64,000 nt of DNA from Acidobacteriota bacterium (GTDB lineage: Bacteria > Acidobacteriota > Vicinamibacteria > Vicinamibacterales > CAVVIG01), in NCBI GenBank assembly GCA_003222395.1, contig QHWB01000060.1, forward strand, positions 57,878 to 121,877, written 5' to 3'. Below are positions 1 through 8,880 of this stretch, piece by piece (position 1 is the stretch's first letter; the number at the start of each line of letters is the position of its first letter). The translations under genes and the position numbers were made by a program. Under the pieces are notes generated by a model that worked only from the letters and a program-made list of their open reading frames with translations, had not been told where the DNA came from and ran no database searches.

Positions 1-33
1 GAAATGAGAGATTGGAGGTGTCGAATCCTGCCG

Positions 34-61
34 AATCCCAAATCCCGAATCCCGAATCCCG
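34..61. repeat. 7-bp microsatellite (aatcccg)n
   Basis: Four tandem copies of a 7-base unit, aatccca once and then aatcccg three times, lie just beyond the 3' end of the ABC ATPase gene. It is a simple intergenic repeat with no coding content; no function is claimed. Confidence 0.7.
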
Positions 62-65
62 GGAC

Positions 66-776
66 TTACTCGGTCACAGCCATCTCCATCCGTTCCTCGA
101 CAACGCGGCCGTCGAACAGATGGATGCTGCGCTCGGCGTGCCGCGCGTAGCGTGGGTCGTGCGTGACCATGCAGATCGTGGCGCCCGCCTTGTGAAGCTC
201 CTTCAGCAAATCCATGACGGCTTCACCGCTGCGCGAGTCGAGGTTGCCGGTTGGCTCGTCCGCGAGCAGGATGAGCGGCTCGCCGGCGACAGCTCGAGCG
301 ACGGCGACGCGCTGCTGCTGACCGCCCGACAGCTGACTCGGAAGATGCTTCGCGCGATGCGCCATGCCGACGCGTTCGAGCGCCGCCTCGACGCGCTGCT
401 TCCGCTCGGCGGCTTTCATGCCTCGATAGGTGAGCGGCAGCTCGACGTTCTCGAACACGGTGAGATCGCCAATCAGGTTGAAGCTCTGAAAGATGAAGCC
501 GATCTCGCGGTTGCGGACGCGCGCGCGCTCCGACGCCGGCAATTCCGCGACGGGCCGGTTGTTCAGGAGATACTGGCCTTCGGTCGGCGAGTCGAGGAGG
601 CCGAGGATCGACAGGAGCGTCGACTTGCCGCAGCCCGATGGTCCGGCGATCGACACGTACTCGCCCTTGTTGATCTGGAGGTGAATGCCTGACAGCGCGT
701 GGGTCTCGACTTCGTCGGTGAAGAACACTTTGGTCACACCATCCAGCTTGATGAGCGCCTGTCCGTTCTCTGCCAT
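66..776 (-). CDS. ABC transporter ATP-binding protein, MacB/LolD-like
   Basis: This 236-residue protein is a complete ABC ATPase, expected to power a MacB/LolD/FtsX-type export permease at the inner membrane. Walker A (GPSGCGKST) is at about residues 45-53, the Q-loop at about 97, the signature LSGGQ at 149-153 and Walker B ending in DEP at 168-175, so all catalytic motifs are intact. A good ribosome site (GGAGGAG, 7 bases upstream) supports the start at 776. The gene lies downstream of the HlyD-like adaptor on the same strand, the usual adaptor-ATPase order. The permease would lie beyond the left edge. The transported substrate cannot be read from the sequence. Confidence 0.93.
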   Translation of the reverse strand: MAENGQALIKLDGVTKVFFTDEVETHALSGIHLQINKGEYVSIAGPSGCGKSTLLSILGLLDSPTEGQYLLNNRPVAELPASERARVRNREIGFIFQSFNLIGDLTVFENVELPLTYRGMKAAERKQRVEAALERVGMAHRAKHLPSQLSGGQQQRVAVARAVAGEPLILLADEPTGNLDSRSGEAVMDLLKELHKAGATICMVTHDPRYARHAERSIHLFDGRVVEERMEMAVTE

Positions 777-790
777 GCCGTTTCTCCTCC

Positions 791-844
791 GGCAGACCTG
801 AAGGCCTGCGCTACTGACTGTGGCGCGGGACCTTCAGGCCCGCG
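791..844. repeat. dispersed GTAGCGC/CTTCAGGC intergenic palindrome
   Basis: The gap between the adaptor and ATPase genes holds two facing copies of a palindromic element: 'cctgaaggcctgcgctac' and 'gcgcgggaccttcaggcc'. Related sequences recur in other gaps of the window (about 8782, 26081, 41862, 51740, 57306, 58243). This looks like a dispersed intergenic repeat family rather than a classical terminator, since no T-tract follows. Confidence 0.5.
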
Positions 845-850
845 ATCGCA

Positions 851-2104
851 TTACTTCAATCGGATCCGGTCGTATGCGTCGTACGCCGACATGTCGGACA
901 GAATCACCTGATCGCCGACCTTGAGTCCGGACAGAACCTCCACAGTGTTGACGGAGCTCTTTCCGAGCTTCACCTGCACTCGTTCTGCATTGACGCCGTC
1001 AGATCCGATCTTGAACAGACCGACGACGCTCTGCTCCTGACCGAACGCCGGGCGGCCCATATAAAGAACGTCGTTCAGTCGCTCGAGCTCGATGGTCCCG
1101 TCCACGCTCAGATCGGGGACGGCGCCTTTCGGAAGACCGCCGATGAGCGTGACGTCGACGGTTCGTGTGCCGTTGATCACCGAAGGATCGATGCGGGCCA
1201 CGCGTCCGTCCACGACGCCGTTGCGGGTGTCGACTTCCGCCTTCTGGCCCAGCTGAATGTCTTTCGCCTGCGTTTCTGCAATCTTGATTTCCGCCTTGAG
1301 ACGCGTCGGGTTCGCGACGCGCGCGAGGTTCGTGCCTGGCGCGACCTGCTGGCCTTCTTCGACCGGCACGAGCTGCAGCATGCCGTCGATGCCGGCACGC
1401 ACTTTCAGTTCGTCGTGCTGCCGCTGCGCGAGCGCGACTACGGCCTTGGCCTGGTCGACCGCGGACTGCGCGACCGCGATTTGCGCGCGCGTCGATTCGG
1501 CCTTGCTCGCGAGCTGCTCCTTCGCGATCTGGTTGCGCACGCCAAGCTGCTCCGCGTCTACCTGCGACTGCTTCAGGACGAGCGCCGATACGAGCTGGTC
1601 TTTCGCCAACTCCTCGTTCATCTGCGCCTGCATCTTGGCCTTGTTGTAATCGGCTTCGATGCCCGCTCCAGCCGCCTTCTGCGCGAGCAGGTCGTTACTC
1701 AGCTGCACTTTGATGTTCGCCAGCGCCGCTTCCGTCGACTGCAGTTTGAGCTGGGCGTCCTGAAGCTGCTGATCGAGCTGTGGATTGCTCAACTCGAGAA
1801 TCACGGCGTCGTGTTTGACCGGCGTGCCGGGCCGCAAGACGATTTTTTCAACCCGCGCCTGCGTAGTCGCTGGAATCCAGCGGATGTCTTCCGGTGTCAG
1901 CGTTCCGAGGCCGCGCACCTGGCGCACCATCGGCCCACGTTTGACGCTGTCGGGCCAGACAACCGCGCGTTCGACGGTCGGCGCGGCCGGTTTCAGCCGC
2001 GACAACCCGACCGTGACCAGCGCGATGACGAGAAGCGAAACGCCGCCGTAAACGATCTGGCGGATCCGCTTCTTCCTTGCATTGGACGGACGAGCTATAT
2101 CCAT
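851..2104 (-). CDS. HlyD/MacA-family periplasmic adaptor subunit
   Basis: This 417-residue membrane-fusion protein should link an inner-membrane ABC permease to an outer-membrane exit channel. A single N-terminal transmembrane helix (about residues 15-36) anchors it. A lipoyl-like half domain follows, then a long Ala/Gln/Lys-rich coiled-coil hairpin (about 108-235), the second lipoyl half (motif 'LVPVEEGQQVAPGTNLARV') and a beta-barrel region. The length is normal for the family. It is the first gene of an operon with the ATPase at 66-776 and is preceded by its own promoter-like sequence and a dyad. The cargo is unknown. Confidence 0.9.
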   Translation of the reverse strand: MDIARPSNARKKRIRQIVYGGVSLLVIALVTVGLSRLKPAAPTVERAVVWPDSVKRGPMVRQVRGLGTLTPEDIRWIPATTQARVEKIVLRPGTPVKHDAVILELSNPQLDQQLQDAQLKLQSTEAALANIKVQLSNDLLAQKAAGAGIEADYNKAKMQAQMNEELAKDQLVSALVLKQSQVDAEQLGVRNQIAKEQLASKAESTRAQIAVAQSAVDQAKAVVALAQRQHDELKVRAGIDGMLQLVPVEEGQQVAPGTNLARVANPTRLKAEIKIAETQAKDIQLGQKAEVDTRNGVVDGRVARIDPSVINGTRTVDVTLIGGLPKGAVPDLSVDGTIELERLNDVLYMGRPAFGQEQSVVGLFKIGSDGVNAERVQVKLGKSSVNTVEVLSGLKVGDQVILSDMSAYDAYDRIRLK

Positions 2105-2110
2105 GGTTGT

Positions 2111-2125
2111 TAACAGTTTCTGTTA
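2111..2125. promoter_or_regulatory. operator-like dyad TAACAG-TTT-CTGTTA
   Basis: A perfect 6-bp inverted repeat with a 3-base centre sits 6 bases upstream of the adaptor gene start (2104), between its promoter-like boxes and the coding region. The size and placement fit a TetR-type repressor operator, but no TetR gene is in the window, so the regulator is unknown. Confidence 0.4.
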
Positions 2126-2201
2126 GACGGAGAAGATAGCGAAAACGATCGGATATGCGCAGCCGCAAATGCTGGGCCAGTTCTGTTGTCGTGATTAAGT
2201 G

Positions 2202-2232
2202 ATTATAAGCGCGGAACTTAGAGGAGTGCCAA
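2202..2232 (-). promoter_or_regulatory. candidate sigma-70 promoter for the HlyD-ABC operon
   Basis: On the minus strand a perfect TATAAT lies at 2207-2202 and TTGGCA at 2232-2227, separated by 19 bases (slightly long). The boxes point at the adaptor gene about 100 bases downstream. Two further short dyads lie upstream: GACACT/AGTGTC at 2243-2259 and GTGGGA/TCCCAC at 2265-2284. They could be operators. Confidence 0.4.
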
Positions 2233-2368
2233 AATGCACACAGACACTGTGAAAGTGTCCGCTTGTGGGACGAACGAATCCCACGGATGGCGAGACTTTC
2301 GATCAGTTTTCAGCTGTCAGCCGTGAGCTTTCGGCTGAGAGTTGAAGCGTGGCTGAATCGCTGATTGG

Positions 2369-3379
2369 TCAGTGGCGGCTGAGCAGCGCGAGCAGTGCGG
2401 CGACGATCACGGGATCGAATTGCACCGGACAGCACCGGAGCAACTCGGTGATCGCGTCCGATGAGTCGATCCGCTTGCGGTACGCCCGCGTCTGCGTCAT
2501 CGCGTCATAGGCATCCGCCACGGCAATCACACGGCTGGCCAGCGGGATCTCGTCGCCCGAGAGCTTCTGCGGATAGCCGCCGCCGCCGAACCACTCATGC
2601 GTCGCGAGCACGATCGGAGCGGCTGCAGCCAGCGACCCGGTCGCCTCGAGGATCTGCGCGCCGACGTCCACGTGGCGGCGCATGAGGGCGACCTCTCCCG
2701 GAGTAAGCGGGCTCGGTTTGGTGAGGAGAGCGTCGGGCATCGCGGCTTTGCCGATGTCGTGAAACAGCGCCGCGTCTTCGATCAGCGGTCCGAGGGATGT
2801 GTCGACGCCCAACTCCCGCGCAAGCGACTGCGCGTAGCGCGCGACCCGCTCGCCGTGTGCGACGACATCGGGGATGCGGGCGGACATGATGACGCGCAGA
2901 GCATCGCGCTCGTCGAGGCCTTCGGCGGCGTAGGTTCGAACCTCGCCGCAGATTCCGGCGGCCAGGTCCTGTGTCTCGAGCGACAGCTGCGCGTGCCACC
3001 GCAGCTCTTCGATCGCCTGCTTTCGCCATTGGCGTCCGCGATCGACGGCGAGCGCGAACCGATCTCGTTGAAAGGGTTTGACCAGGAGATCGACGAAATC
3101 GGGCTGCGGCCTTTCGGCGTCGACCAGCTCCTTGGACGCGGTCGCGATGACGACCGCCGTGTTGGGGTGCTTCCGATGCATCTCGTTGGCGAGCCACAGG
3201 CCGTCGTGGCCCGGCATCATGACGTCGATGACGGCGAGGTCGTAGTGCTGCGTTCTCAATGTCGCAAGCGCCTCGTCCGCGCTCTCCGCCGTGTGCGATC
3301 GCAGTCCCAGCGATTTGACCCAACGCGCCATGATGTCGCGCACCGCCGGCTCGTCGTCGACGATCAGAACTGACGTCAT
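2369..3379 (-). CDS. response regulator with HD-GYP domain
   Basis: About 336 residues: an N-terminal receiver (TSVLIVDDEP start, phospho-acceptor Asp in VIDVMMPGHDG, conserved Lys in LVKPFQ) followed by an HD-GYP domain. HDIGK and the 'HEWFGGGGYP' segment are both present, so it is predicted to be an active cyclic-di-GMP phosphodiesterase controlled by phosphorylation. I chose the internal ATG at 3379, directly before the receiver; the open frame runs 32 codons further upstream without a receiver-like extension. It is divergent from the NtrC-like regulator across a short gap. A cognate kinase is not adjacent. Confidence 0.9.
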   Translation of the reverse strand: MTSVLIVDDEPAVRDIMARWVKSLGLRSHTAESADEALATLRTQHYDLAVIDVMMPGHDGLWLANEMHRKHPNTAVVIATASKELVDAERPQPDFVDLLVKPFQRDRFALAVDRGRQWRKQAIEELRWHAQLSLETQDLAAGICGEVRTYAAEGLDERDALRVIMSARIPDVVAHGERVARYAQSLARELGVDTSLGPLIEDAALFHDIGKAAMPDALLTKPSPLTPGEVALMRRHVDVGAQILEATGSLAAAAPIVLATHEWFGGGGYPQKLSGDEIPLASRVIAVADAYDAMTQTRAYRKRIDSSDAITELLRCCPVQFDPVIVAALLALLSRH

Positions 3380-3548
3380 GGCGTGCGGATGAGGCAAGAA
3401 TATTGCCACGGTCCGCACACGCCGATACATAGGAATCAGTGGAGAATGTAGTGTGCGGTGTGCGTTTGCGCGCACCTGCGCACACCGGCGCGGGCGTCAG
3501 CCGCACACTGCGCAGACGAGCCGCACGTTACCGGGCGCGACCGCGAGG

Positions 3549-4991
3549 ATGATGCCGTTGCCGAATCCTGTAACCGCAAAACCGCTGCTGGTCGTCGTCG
3601 ACGACGAGGCGCCCGTTCTGAAAGTGATCGAGCGTGTGGCCGGCAAGGCCGGCTACGACGTGGTGACGTGCGGCAGCGGCTCGGAAGCGATGCGCGTCCT
3701 GATGCGGAGGCCGGCCGACCTCGCGATGGTCGACCTGCGCATGCCCGATGTGAACGGCCTCGATCTGCTGCGGCAGATTCGCGGCGCGGTGCCCGGCTGC
3801 GAAGTGATTCTGATGACCGCTTACGCGGCCGTCGACAGCGCAGTCGAAGCCATCAAGCTCGGGGCGCGCGAGTATCTCACCAAGCCCTTTGATTTCGACC
3901 GGCTGCGTCGAGTGCTCGTCGAGACGCGCGTCGAGATCGAGCGGCGCGCGCAGGTCGTCGCACTCGAAAGCCAGGTCGCCCGCCAGCTCGAATTCTGCGG
4001 GATGCTCGGACGCAGTCCCTCGATGCAGGAAGTGTTCAGTCTGATCCAGCGTCTGGCGCCACACGCGAAGGTCGTGCTGATTTCCGGCCAGACGGGAACC
4101 GGCAAGGAGCTGGGCGCGCGTGCGTTCCACCAGGCGGGGCCGCGGCGGGGCCGGCCATTCGTCACGATTAACTGCTCCGCGGTCGTCGACACGCTTTTCG
4201 AGAGCGAGCTGTTCGGCCACGTGCGCGGCGCCTTCACCGGCGCCGTCGACTCCAAGCCCGGCATGTTCGAGGCCGCTCAAGGCGGAACCCTCTTCCTCGA
4301 CGAAATCGGCGAGCTCCCGCTCTCCGTCCAGGCGAAGCTGCTGCGCGCGCTCGAATATGGAGAAGTCCAGCGCGTCGGCTCGCTGCAGCTCAAGCGCGTC
4401 GATGTCGCCGTCATCGCGGCGACCAATCGCGATCTTCGTGCGGAGGTCGCTGCCGGACGTTTTCGCGGCGACCTCTTCTACCGGCTGAACGTCGTCGAGG
4501 TCGTCCTGCCGCCGCTGTCGGAGCGCCGTGAAGATATTCCGTATCTGACGGCGGCATTTCTGCGCGACGCCGCCCAGCGGATGCGGAAACCGTTGACCGG
4601 CCTGACGCCGGCGGCCGAGCGCCTGCTCCTCAACGCGCGCTGGGACGGCAACGTGCGCGAGCTGAAAAACGTCGTCGAGCGCGCGTGCATGCTCGCCGAC
4701 GGGAATCTGGTGTCGGAACGTGAGCTCGCGGGTGCATTTGGTCCGGACCTCGCGCAGCCGCTCAGATCGCCGGACATCGCCGCGAAGGCGCGTATCGCCC
4801 CGGAAAAACCGGCGGCGCCGCTCGACGCGATCGAGCGCGAGCACATCCTCGACGTCCTGCGTCAGGTCAACGGCAATCGCATGGCCGCGGCCAAGGTGCT
4901 CGGCATCAGCCGCCGCGCGCTCTATCGGCGGCTCGAACGTCACCGTCTGGTCGACGAAGCTCCGCCCGCGGGATCGCTGCGGCGCTCGTGA
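3549..4991 (+). CDS. sigma-54-dependent response regulator, NtrC family
   Basis: A 480-residue enhancer-binding protein that activates RNA polymerase carrying sigma-54. Order: receiver (phospho-Asp near 62 in [10 protein letters not shown]), AAA+ domain with Walker A GQTGTGKE near 180, the sigma-54 contact loop GAFTGA near 227 and Walker B (LFLDEIGEL), and a C-terminal Fis-type helix-turn-helix ([20 protein letters not shown]). All key motifs are intact. The long open frame upstream lacks receiver similarity, so the ATG pair at 3549/3552 is preferred, though its GAGG is close. It is transcribed divergently from the HD-GYP regulator. The partner kinase and target promoters are not identifiable here. 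Confidence 0.92.
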   Translation: MMPLPNPVTAKPLLVVVDDEAPVLKVIERVAGKAGYDVVTCGSGSEAMRVLMRRPADLAMVDLRMPDVNGLDLLRQIRGAVPGCEVILMTAYAAVDSAVEAIKLGAREYLTKPFDFDRLRRVLVETRVEIERRAQVVALESQVARQLEFCGMLGRSPSMQEVFSLIQRLAPHAKVVLISGQTGTGKELGARAFHQAGPRRGRPFVTINCSAVVDTLFESELFGHVRGAFTGAVDSKPGMFEAAQGGTLFLDEIGELPLSVQAKLLRALEYGEVQRVGSLQLKRVDVAVIAATNRDLRAEVAAGRFRGDLFYRLNVVEVVLPPLSERREDIPYLTAAFLRDAAQRMRKPLTGLTPAAERLLLNARWDGNVRELKNVVERACMLADGNLVSERELAGAFGPDLAQPLRSPDIAAKARIAPEKPAAPLDAIEREHILDVLRQVNGNRMAAAKVLGISRRALYRRLERHRLVDEAPPAGSLRRS

Positions 4992-5120
4992 GGCGTACCC
5001 GACCTGCTCGATCGTGCGCCGGAATCGCACACGGCCCGACGCCAGCGCTATGACGCATCGGTCACTGGCGCGCAATTGCGATCACCCTGCGCTGGCAAGG
5101 TCTTCGCTACTTCTATTGAT

Positions 5121-5573
5121 ATGGGTTCTGTCGTGACATTCGTCAAAAACTGCGCGGACCGGATGCGAGCTGACGCGCCCGAGGTTTCGGTGCTCGTCGT
5201 CGACGACGAAGAAGCGGTCCGCAAGCTGGTAGAACGCGTGCTGCGCGAGGGAGGCTATCGGACGGCAATGGCCGCCGATGGCGCCGAAGCCATCGAGGTG
5301 GCGTCCAAACTCGACACGCTCCACATCCTGGTCACCGACGTGATGATGCCGCAGATGCAGGGCGACGAGCTCGCGCGCCGCCTGCGCCAGCGCCAACCCG
5401 GGTTGAAAGTGTTGTACCTCACCGGCTACAGCGATCAATTGTTCAAGGACAAGATCACTCTCTGGGAGGACGAAGCGTTTCTCGACAAGCCATGCAGCGT
5501 GAAGGGATTGCTGGAAGCTGTTGCGCTGCTGCTGTACGGCCGGTTCGACGTTCACCAGCAGTCCACTTCCTGA
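5121..5573 (+). CDS. stand-alone receiver-domain protein
   Basis: About 150 residues consisting of one receiver domain. Acidic pair (VVDDEEAVRKLV), phospho-acceptor Asp (VTDVMMPQMQG), Thr/Gly switch (YLTGYSD) and conserved Lys (LDKPCS) are all present, so phosphotransfer should work. The sequence is closest to receivers found at the ends of hybrid kinases of the PAS-HisKA-HATPase-REC type. Directly after its stop lies an out-of-frame remnant of exactly such a kinase. The start is uncertain (ATG at 5076, 5121 or 5163; no clear ribosome site). Confidence 0.8.
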   Translation: MGSVVTFVKNCADRMRADAPEVSVLVVDDEEAVRKLVERVLREGGYRTAMAADGAEAIEVASKLDTLHILVTDVMMPQMQGDELARRLRQRQPGLKVLYLTGYSDQLFKDKITLWEDEAFLDKPCSVKGLLEAVALLLYGRFDVHQQSTS

Positions 5574-5586
5574 CGGCGGCACCGGG

Positions 5587-6108
5587 ATGTGGCCGCGGGC
5601 TCGTTTCACGGCGAAGGCGGGGCGCCGCACGGCCGGTCTTGGCCTCGCGACCGTCCACGGGATCGTGACGCCGAGCGGCAGCCACATCGTGATCGACAGC
5701 GAAGTCGGACACGGATCGCGCTTCGGCGTCTGCTTCCCGGCGACCGGCGACACGTCGACCGGCGTCATCGCACGCGGGCGCGCGCCGACAGAACACATCG
5801 GATCAGCGACCGTCCTGCTCTTCGCAAACGATCAAGCGGTGCGAACGCTCGTCCGCGATGTGCTCCGGCGGCGCGGCGATGATCTACTCGTCGCGAGCAG
5901 TCGCGCGGAGGCGATGAAATTCGCGGCCGAGCATCGAGCGCCGATCGATCTGTTGATCGCCGAGCCGGCAACCGAACCGGAGCGTGATTCGGAAATTGTC
6001 GACGCCGTGTGCCGCTGCCATCCCGAGACGCGAGTTCTTTACCTCGAAAAGCCGTTCACGCTCGACGCGCTCGCGCGGAAGGTGCGCGCCGCTCTCGCGG
6101 CCGCGTAA
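5587..6108 (+). pseudogene. decayed hybrid histidine kinase C-terminus (HATPase end + degenerate receiver)
   Basis: The frame encodes the end of a HATPase domain (DGGTGM, then GLGLATVHGIV) followed by a receiver-like segment. Two stretches normal for the family are missing: the residues between the G1 and G2 boxes are shortened, and about 20 residues between the beta-4 strand and the KPF motif are gone. The receiver has lost its phospho-acceptor Asp (LLIAEPATEP where LLLTDVVMP is usual). No HisKA is present. It starts out of frame just after the receiver gene. I read it as a rearranged remnant; a pseudo-receiver still in use is possible. The 3' end overlaps the convergent MarR gene by 53 bases. 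Confidence 0.6.
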
Positions 6109-6604
6109 CGCGTCCCTCCCGTCCTCTTTCTTCGAACAGCATCGGTGGGGCATGGTCGGCCGCCGCCAGCACCTCGGCGATGCTGCCGAGCGCCTGGACC
6201 AGCATCTGGCGTTGTGCCCCCGGCAGCGCGGCGATGCCTGCGATCAAGCGGTCCTGCACCGGTTCGGGCGATCGTCGCAGCACCGCGCGGCCCGCATCGG
6301 TGAGCGCGAGACGGACGCGGCGCTTATCGTCTTTCGAGATCACCTTCACGACGAGCTTCCGCGCGACGAGGCGCTGGACGACGACTGAGACCGAGCTCTG
6401 GTGGGTGAACGTGCGCGCGGCGAGCTCGTTCACCGACGCGCCGGGGGATGCGGAGAGCTGCTGCAACGCGAACAGTTGAGCCGCCGTCAGGCCGACCTGC
6501 TTCTCCGCTTCGCGGCTGGACGCGCGGAGCACCTGCACGATGCGGCGAATGGCGTCGAGGACCGCGCGGACGTCGGCGGCGAACGGCGACGCATGGGCTC
6601 CCAT
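6056..6604 (-). CDS. MarR-family transcriptional regulator
   Basis: A 182-residue winged-helix DNA-binding protein. The core (about residues 10-150) has the MarR pattern: 'LTAAQLFALQQL', a recognition helix region 'TFTHQSSVSVVVQRLVARKLV', and the wing motif with acidic-Arg pair 'SKDDKRRVRLALTDAGRAVL'. The C-terminal Arg-rich tail is longer than usual and partly overlaps the kinase remnant on the other strand. It lies 20 bases downstream of moaA on the same strand and may be co-transcribed. Ligand and targets are unknown. Confidence 0.88.
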   Translation of the reverse strand: MGAHASPFAADVRAVLDAIRRIVQVLRASSREAEKQVGLTAAQLFALQQLSASPGASVNELAARTFTHQSSVSVVVQRLVARKLVVKVISKDDKRRVRLALTDAGRAVLRRSPEPVQDRLIAGIAALPGAQRQMLVQALGSIAEVLAAADHAPPMLFEERGREGRVTRPRERRAPSARARRA

Positions 6605-6624
6605 GCGAGCTCAGTGTAGCCCGT

Positions 6625-7647
6625 TTAGCCGCCGCGCGTGTGCATTTCGAGGTGCGGGTCTTTCCGGAGGAGATCCTGAACGGGCACGAACGCGCGCCGG
6701 TCGCCGAGCGCGAGCCGCTCCTCGGCGCCGCGATCGGTCCGATCGCGCCACGCGCCGGCAATCAACGCTTTGATTTCATCCATTGATGCGCCGCGGCGCA
6801 GCGGGTCGCGTAGATCGACGCCGCGCGTCGCGTAAAGGCACAGATACCACATGCCGTCAGCCGTCAGCCGGCTGCGATCGCACGTCCGGCAGAAGGGCTC
6901 GGTCGTCGACGCGATGATGCCGAACGTCGTGCCGTCCGGCAGCGCGAACCGTTCGGCCGGCGCAGACGACTCGGGCTCTGCGATCGATTCGATCGATCCG
7001 TAACGCCGCGACAGCAAGTCGAGGATCTCGCGGCGTGAGAAGACGCGTTCGGGCGACCATCGCGACGCGCCGCCCACGTCCATGTACTCGATGAATCGGA
7101 CCTCGGCGTCGACCGACTTCCCGTACTCGATCAGATCGGCGACCTCCTCGTCGTTGACGCCGCGGATGACGACCGTGTCGATCTTGAACCGGCCGTAGAC
7201 GCGATGCGCGGCGGCAATGCCCGTGTGAACCGCCGCGAGTTGATCCACCCGCGTGAGCGCGAGAAAGCGATCGCGTCGCAGCGTGTCGAGGCTGACGGTG
7301 ACGCGTCGGAGCCCGGCCGCCTTCAGCGCGTCGACTTGATCGGCCAGAAGGACGCCATTGGTCGTCAGCGCCAGATCCTTCAGCCCTGGTTTCGACGAGA
7401 TCAGCCGGACGAGCGACGGCACGTCGCGCCGCAGGAGCGGTTCGCCGCCGGTGAGGCGCACCTTGTCGACGCCGAGCGACAGAAATACGTCGACGAGCGC
7501 GCTGGTTTCCTCGAAGTGGAGGACGTCTTCGCGCGGCAGCCAGACGTAGTCGTCCTCCGGCATGCAGTATTCGCAGCGGAGGTTGCAGCGATCGGTGACC
7601 GACAGGCGCAGATTCCGCAGCGGCCGGCCGAGACGGTCCAGCATCAT
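6625..7647 (-). CDS. moaA: GTP 3',8-cyclase MoaA (molybdenum cofactor synthesis)
   Basis: A 340-residue radical SAM enzyme for the first step of molybdopterin synthesis, rearranging GTP to 3',8-cyclo-GTP. The radical SAM cluster CNLRCEYC is at residues 21-28; the C-terminal GTP-side cluster appears as '[14 protein letters not shown]' with a further Cys in 'YLCLY'; and the protein ends in the conserved double Gly (HTRGG). The open frame extends upstream, but the start at 7647 fits the family length and overlaps the stop of the preceding radical SAM gene as ATGA, indicating translational coupling. No other moa genes are in the window. Confidence 0.95.
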   Translation of the reverse strand: MMLDRLGRPLRNLRLSVTDRCNLRCEYCMPEDDYVWLPREDVLHFEETSALVDVFLSLGVDKVRLTGGEPLLRRDVPSLVRLISSKPGLKDLALTTNGVLLADQVDALKAAGLRRVTVSLDTLRRDRFLALTRVDQLAAVHTGIAAAHRVYGRFKIDTVVIRGVNDEEVADLIEYGKSVDAEVRFIEYMDVGGASRWSPERVFSRREILDLLSRRYGSIESIAEPESSAPAERFALPDGTTFGIIASTTEPFCRTCDRSRLTADGMWYLCLYATRGVDLRDPLRRGASMDEIKALIAGAWRDRTDRGAEERLALGDRRAFVPVQDLLRKDPHLEMHTRGG

Positions 7648-8768
7648 CGGGAAGAGAGAATTGTAAATCGGCGCGTGCCAGGAATGAAAGGACGCGAGGT
7701 GATTTGGCCGTCGAAGCGCGCGCTCCAGCGCCCGGGCACGATCGCCGCGCACGACGGGCAGCGGCCATCCGCAGTGATGCGGTAATCCCGGATGTGATAG
7801 CCGTACCGGGCAACGAGCATGTCGCCGCACGACGGGCAGCATGTGTCCTCGAGGCCGCCGACGCGGCCCGGCAGGTTGCCGGCATAGACGTACCGCAGGC
7901 CGTTCGCGCGGCCGATCGACGCGGCGTCGACCAGCATGCCCGCAGTCGTGTTCGGCGGATCGGTCATCTTGTAATCGGCGTGAAACGCGGTGACGTGCCA
8001 CGGAATGTCCGGCGACACGCTGGCGATGAACGACGTGAGCCGCTCGAGCTCGTCGCGGGAGTCGTTGAATCCAGGAATCAGCAGCGTGACGATCTCGACC
8101 CAGAAATCCATCGCGTGCAGCCGGCGAATCGTGTCGAGGATCGGCTGCAGCCTTCCGCCAAGCTGACGGTAATGGCGATCGTCGAAGCTCTTGAGATCGA
8201 CTTTGTACAAATCGACCCACGGGCGCAGATATTCGAGCACTTCCGGCGTGCCGTTGCCGTTCGACACGTATCCCGTCGTCAGCCCCCCTGCCTTGGCCTC
8301 CTTGAAGACGGCCACGGCCCACTCGCTCGTGATGAGCGGCTCATTGTACGTGCTCACCATCACGCGCGCGTGCAGCCGAAGCGCATCGTCAACGAGCCCT
8401 TCAGGCGTCGCTTGCAGCGGCGGCGCAACGGCAGCCGGATCGCGGAGCGCCTGCGACGTCACCCAGTTCTGGCAGTACCCACAGTGCAGATCGCATCCAA
8501 GCATCCCGAAGCTGTACGCGAGCGCGCCGGGTTGCGCGTGAAAGAATGGCTTCTTCTCGATCGGATCACACTGAACGCCGCCCACATAGCCCCAGGGAAC
8601 GAACAGACGTCCGCCTTCGTTGAACCGCACCTTGCAGACGCCAATCGCGCCCTCCGGCAGCGGACAGCAGTGGCCGCACGCGTAGCAGCGCAGCCGGCCG
8701 TCCGGCAGCCGCTCGTACAATTCGCCTTCGCGCGTCTCGTGCGCGAGCACCTGAGCCAGTGTGGACAT
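7644..8768 (-). CDS. amrS: AmmeMemoRadiSam-system radical SAM enzyme (AmrS-like)
   Basis: A 374-residue radical SAM protein with the cluster motif CDLHCGYC at 92-99, preceded by a Cys-rich N-terminal segment ([20 protein letters not shown]) typical of the AmrS/PflA-like group. Conserved blocks include '[10 protein letters not shown]', '[16 protein letters not shown]' and a C-terminal CPSCG...CPSC pair that could bind metal. The usual partners (AmmeMemoRadiSam A and B) are not next to it. It is the first gene of a minus-strand set with moaA and the MarR gene. The chemistry of this family is not established, so no reaction is claimed. Confidence 0.85.
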   Translation of the reverse strand: MSTLAQVLAHETREGELYERLPDGRLRCYACGHCCPLPEGAIGVCKVRFNEGGRLFVPWGYVGGVQCDPIEKKPFFHAQPGALAYSFGMLGCDLHCGYCQNWVTSQALRDPAAVAPPLQATPEGLVDDALRLHARVMVSTYNEPLITSEWAVAVFKEAKAGGLTTGYVSNGNGTPEVLEYLRPWVDLYKVDLKSFDDRHYRQLGGRLQPILDTIRRLHAMDFWVEIVTLLIPGFNDSRDELERLTSFIASVSPDIPWHVTAFHADYKMTDPPNTTAGMLVDAASIGRANGLRYVYAGNLPGRVGGLEDTCCPSCGDMLVARYGYHIRDYRITADGRCPSCAAIVPGRWSARFDGQITSRPFIPGTRRFTILSSR

Positions 8769-8781
8769 GGATTACTTCATT

Positions 8782-8825
8782 GTAGCGCCCGCCTCCGGGC
8801 TTTGCGCTTCGGCGCGCGATCGAGG
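8782..8825. repeat. dispersed gtagcgc-type intergenic repeat
   Basis: The divergent gap before the next gene contains 'gtagcgcccgcctccgggct' followed by 'ttgcgcttcggcgcgcgat', a diverged member of the palindromic family seen at 791-844 and elsewhere. Confidence 0.35.
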
Positions 8826-8880
8826 GGTCTCAGCGGAGCGGGTGGTACGCGCATTGAGGGGCTCCGTGCCGGAGGTCGTC

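Noticed and set aside
12..692. 226-codon plus-strand open frame
   Set aside because: It is antisense to an ABC ATPase with every motif intact; composition is typical of a GC-rich shadow frame.
2227..2242. possible sigma-54 promoter (TTGGCAC box) upstream of the exporter operon
   Set aside because: The -24 box fits but the -12 GC is absent at the required spacing; the sigma-70-like TATAAT is more convincing.
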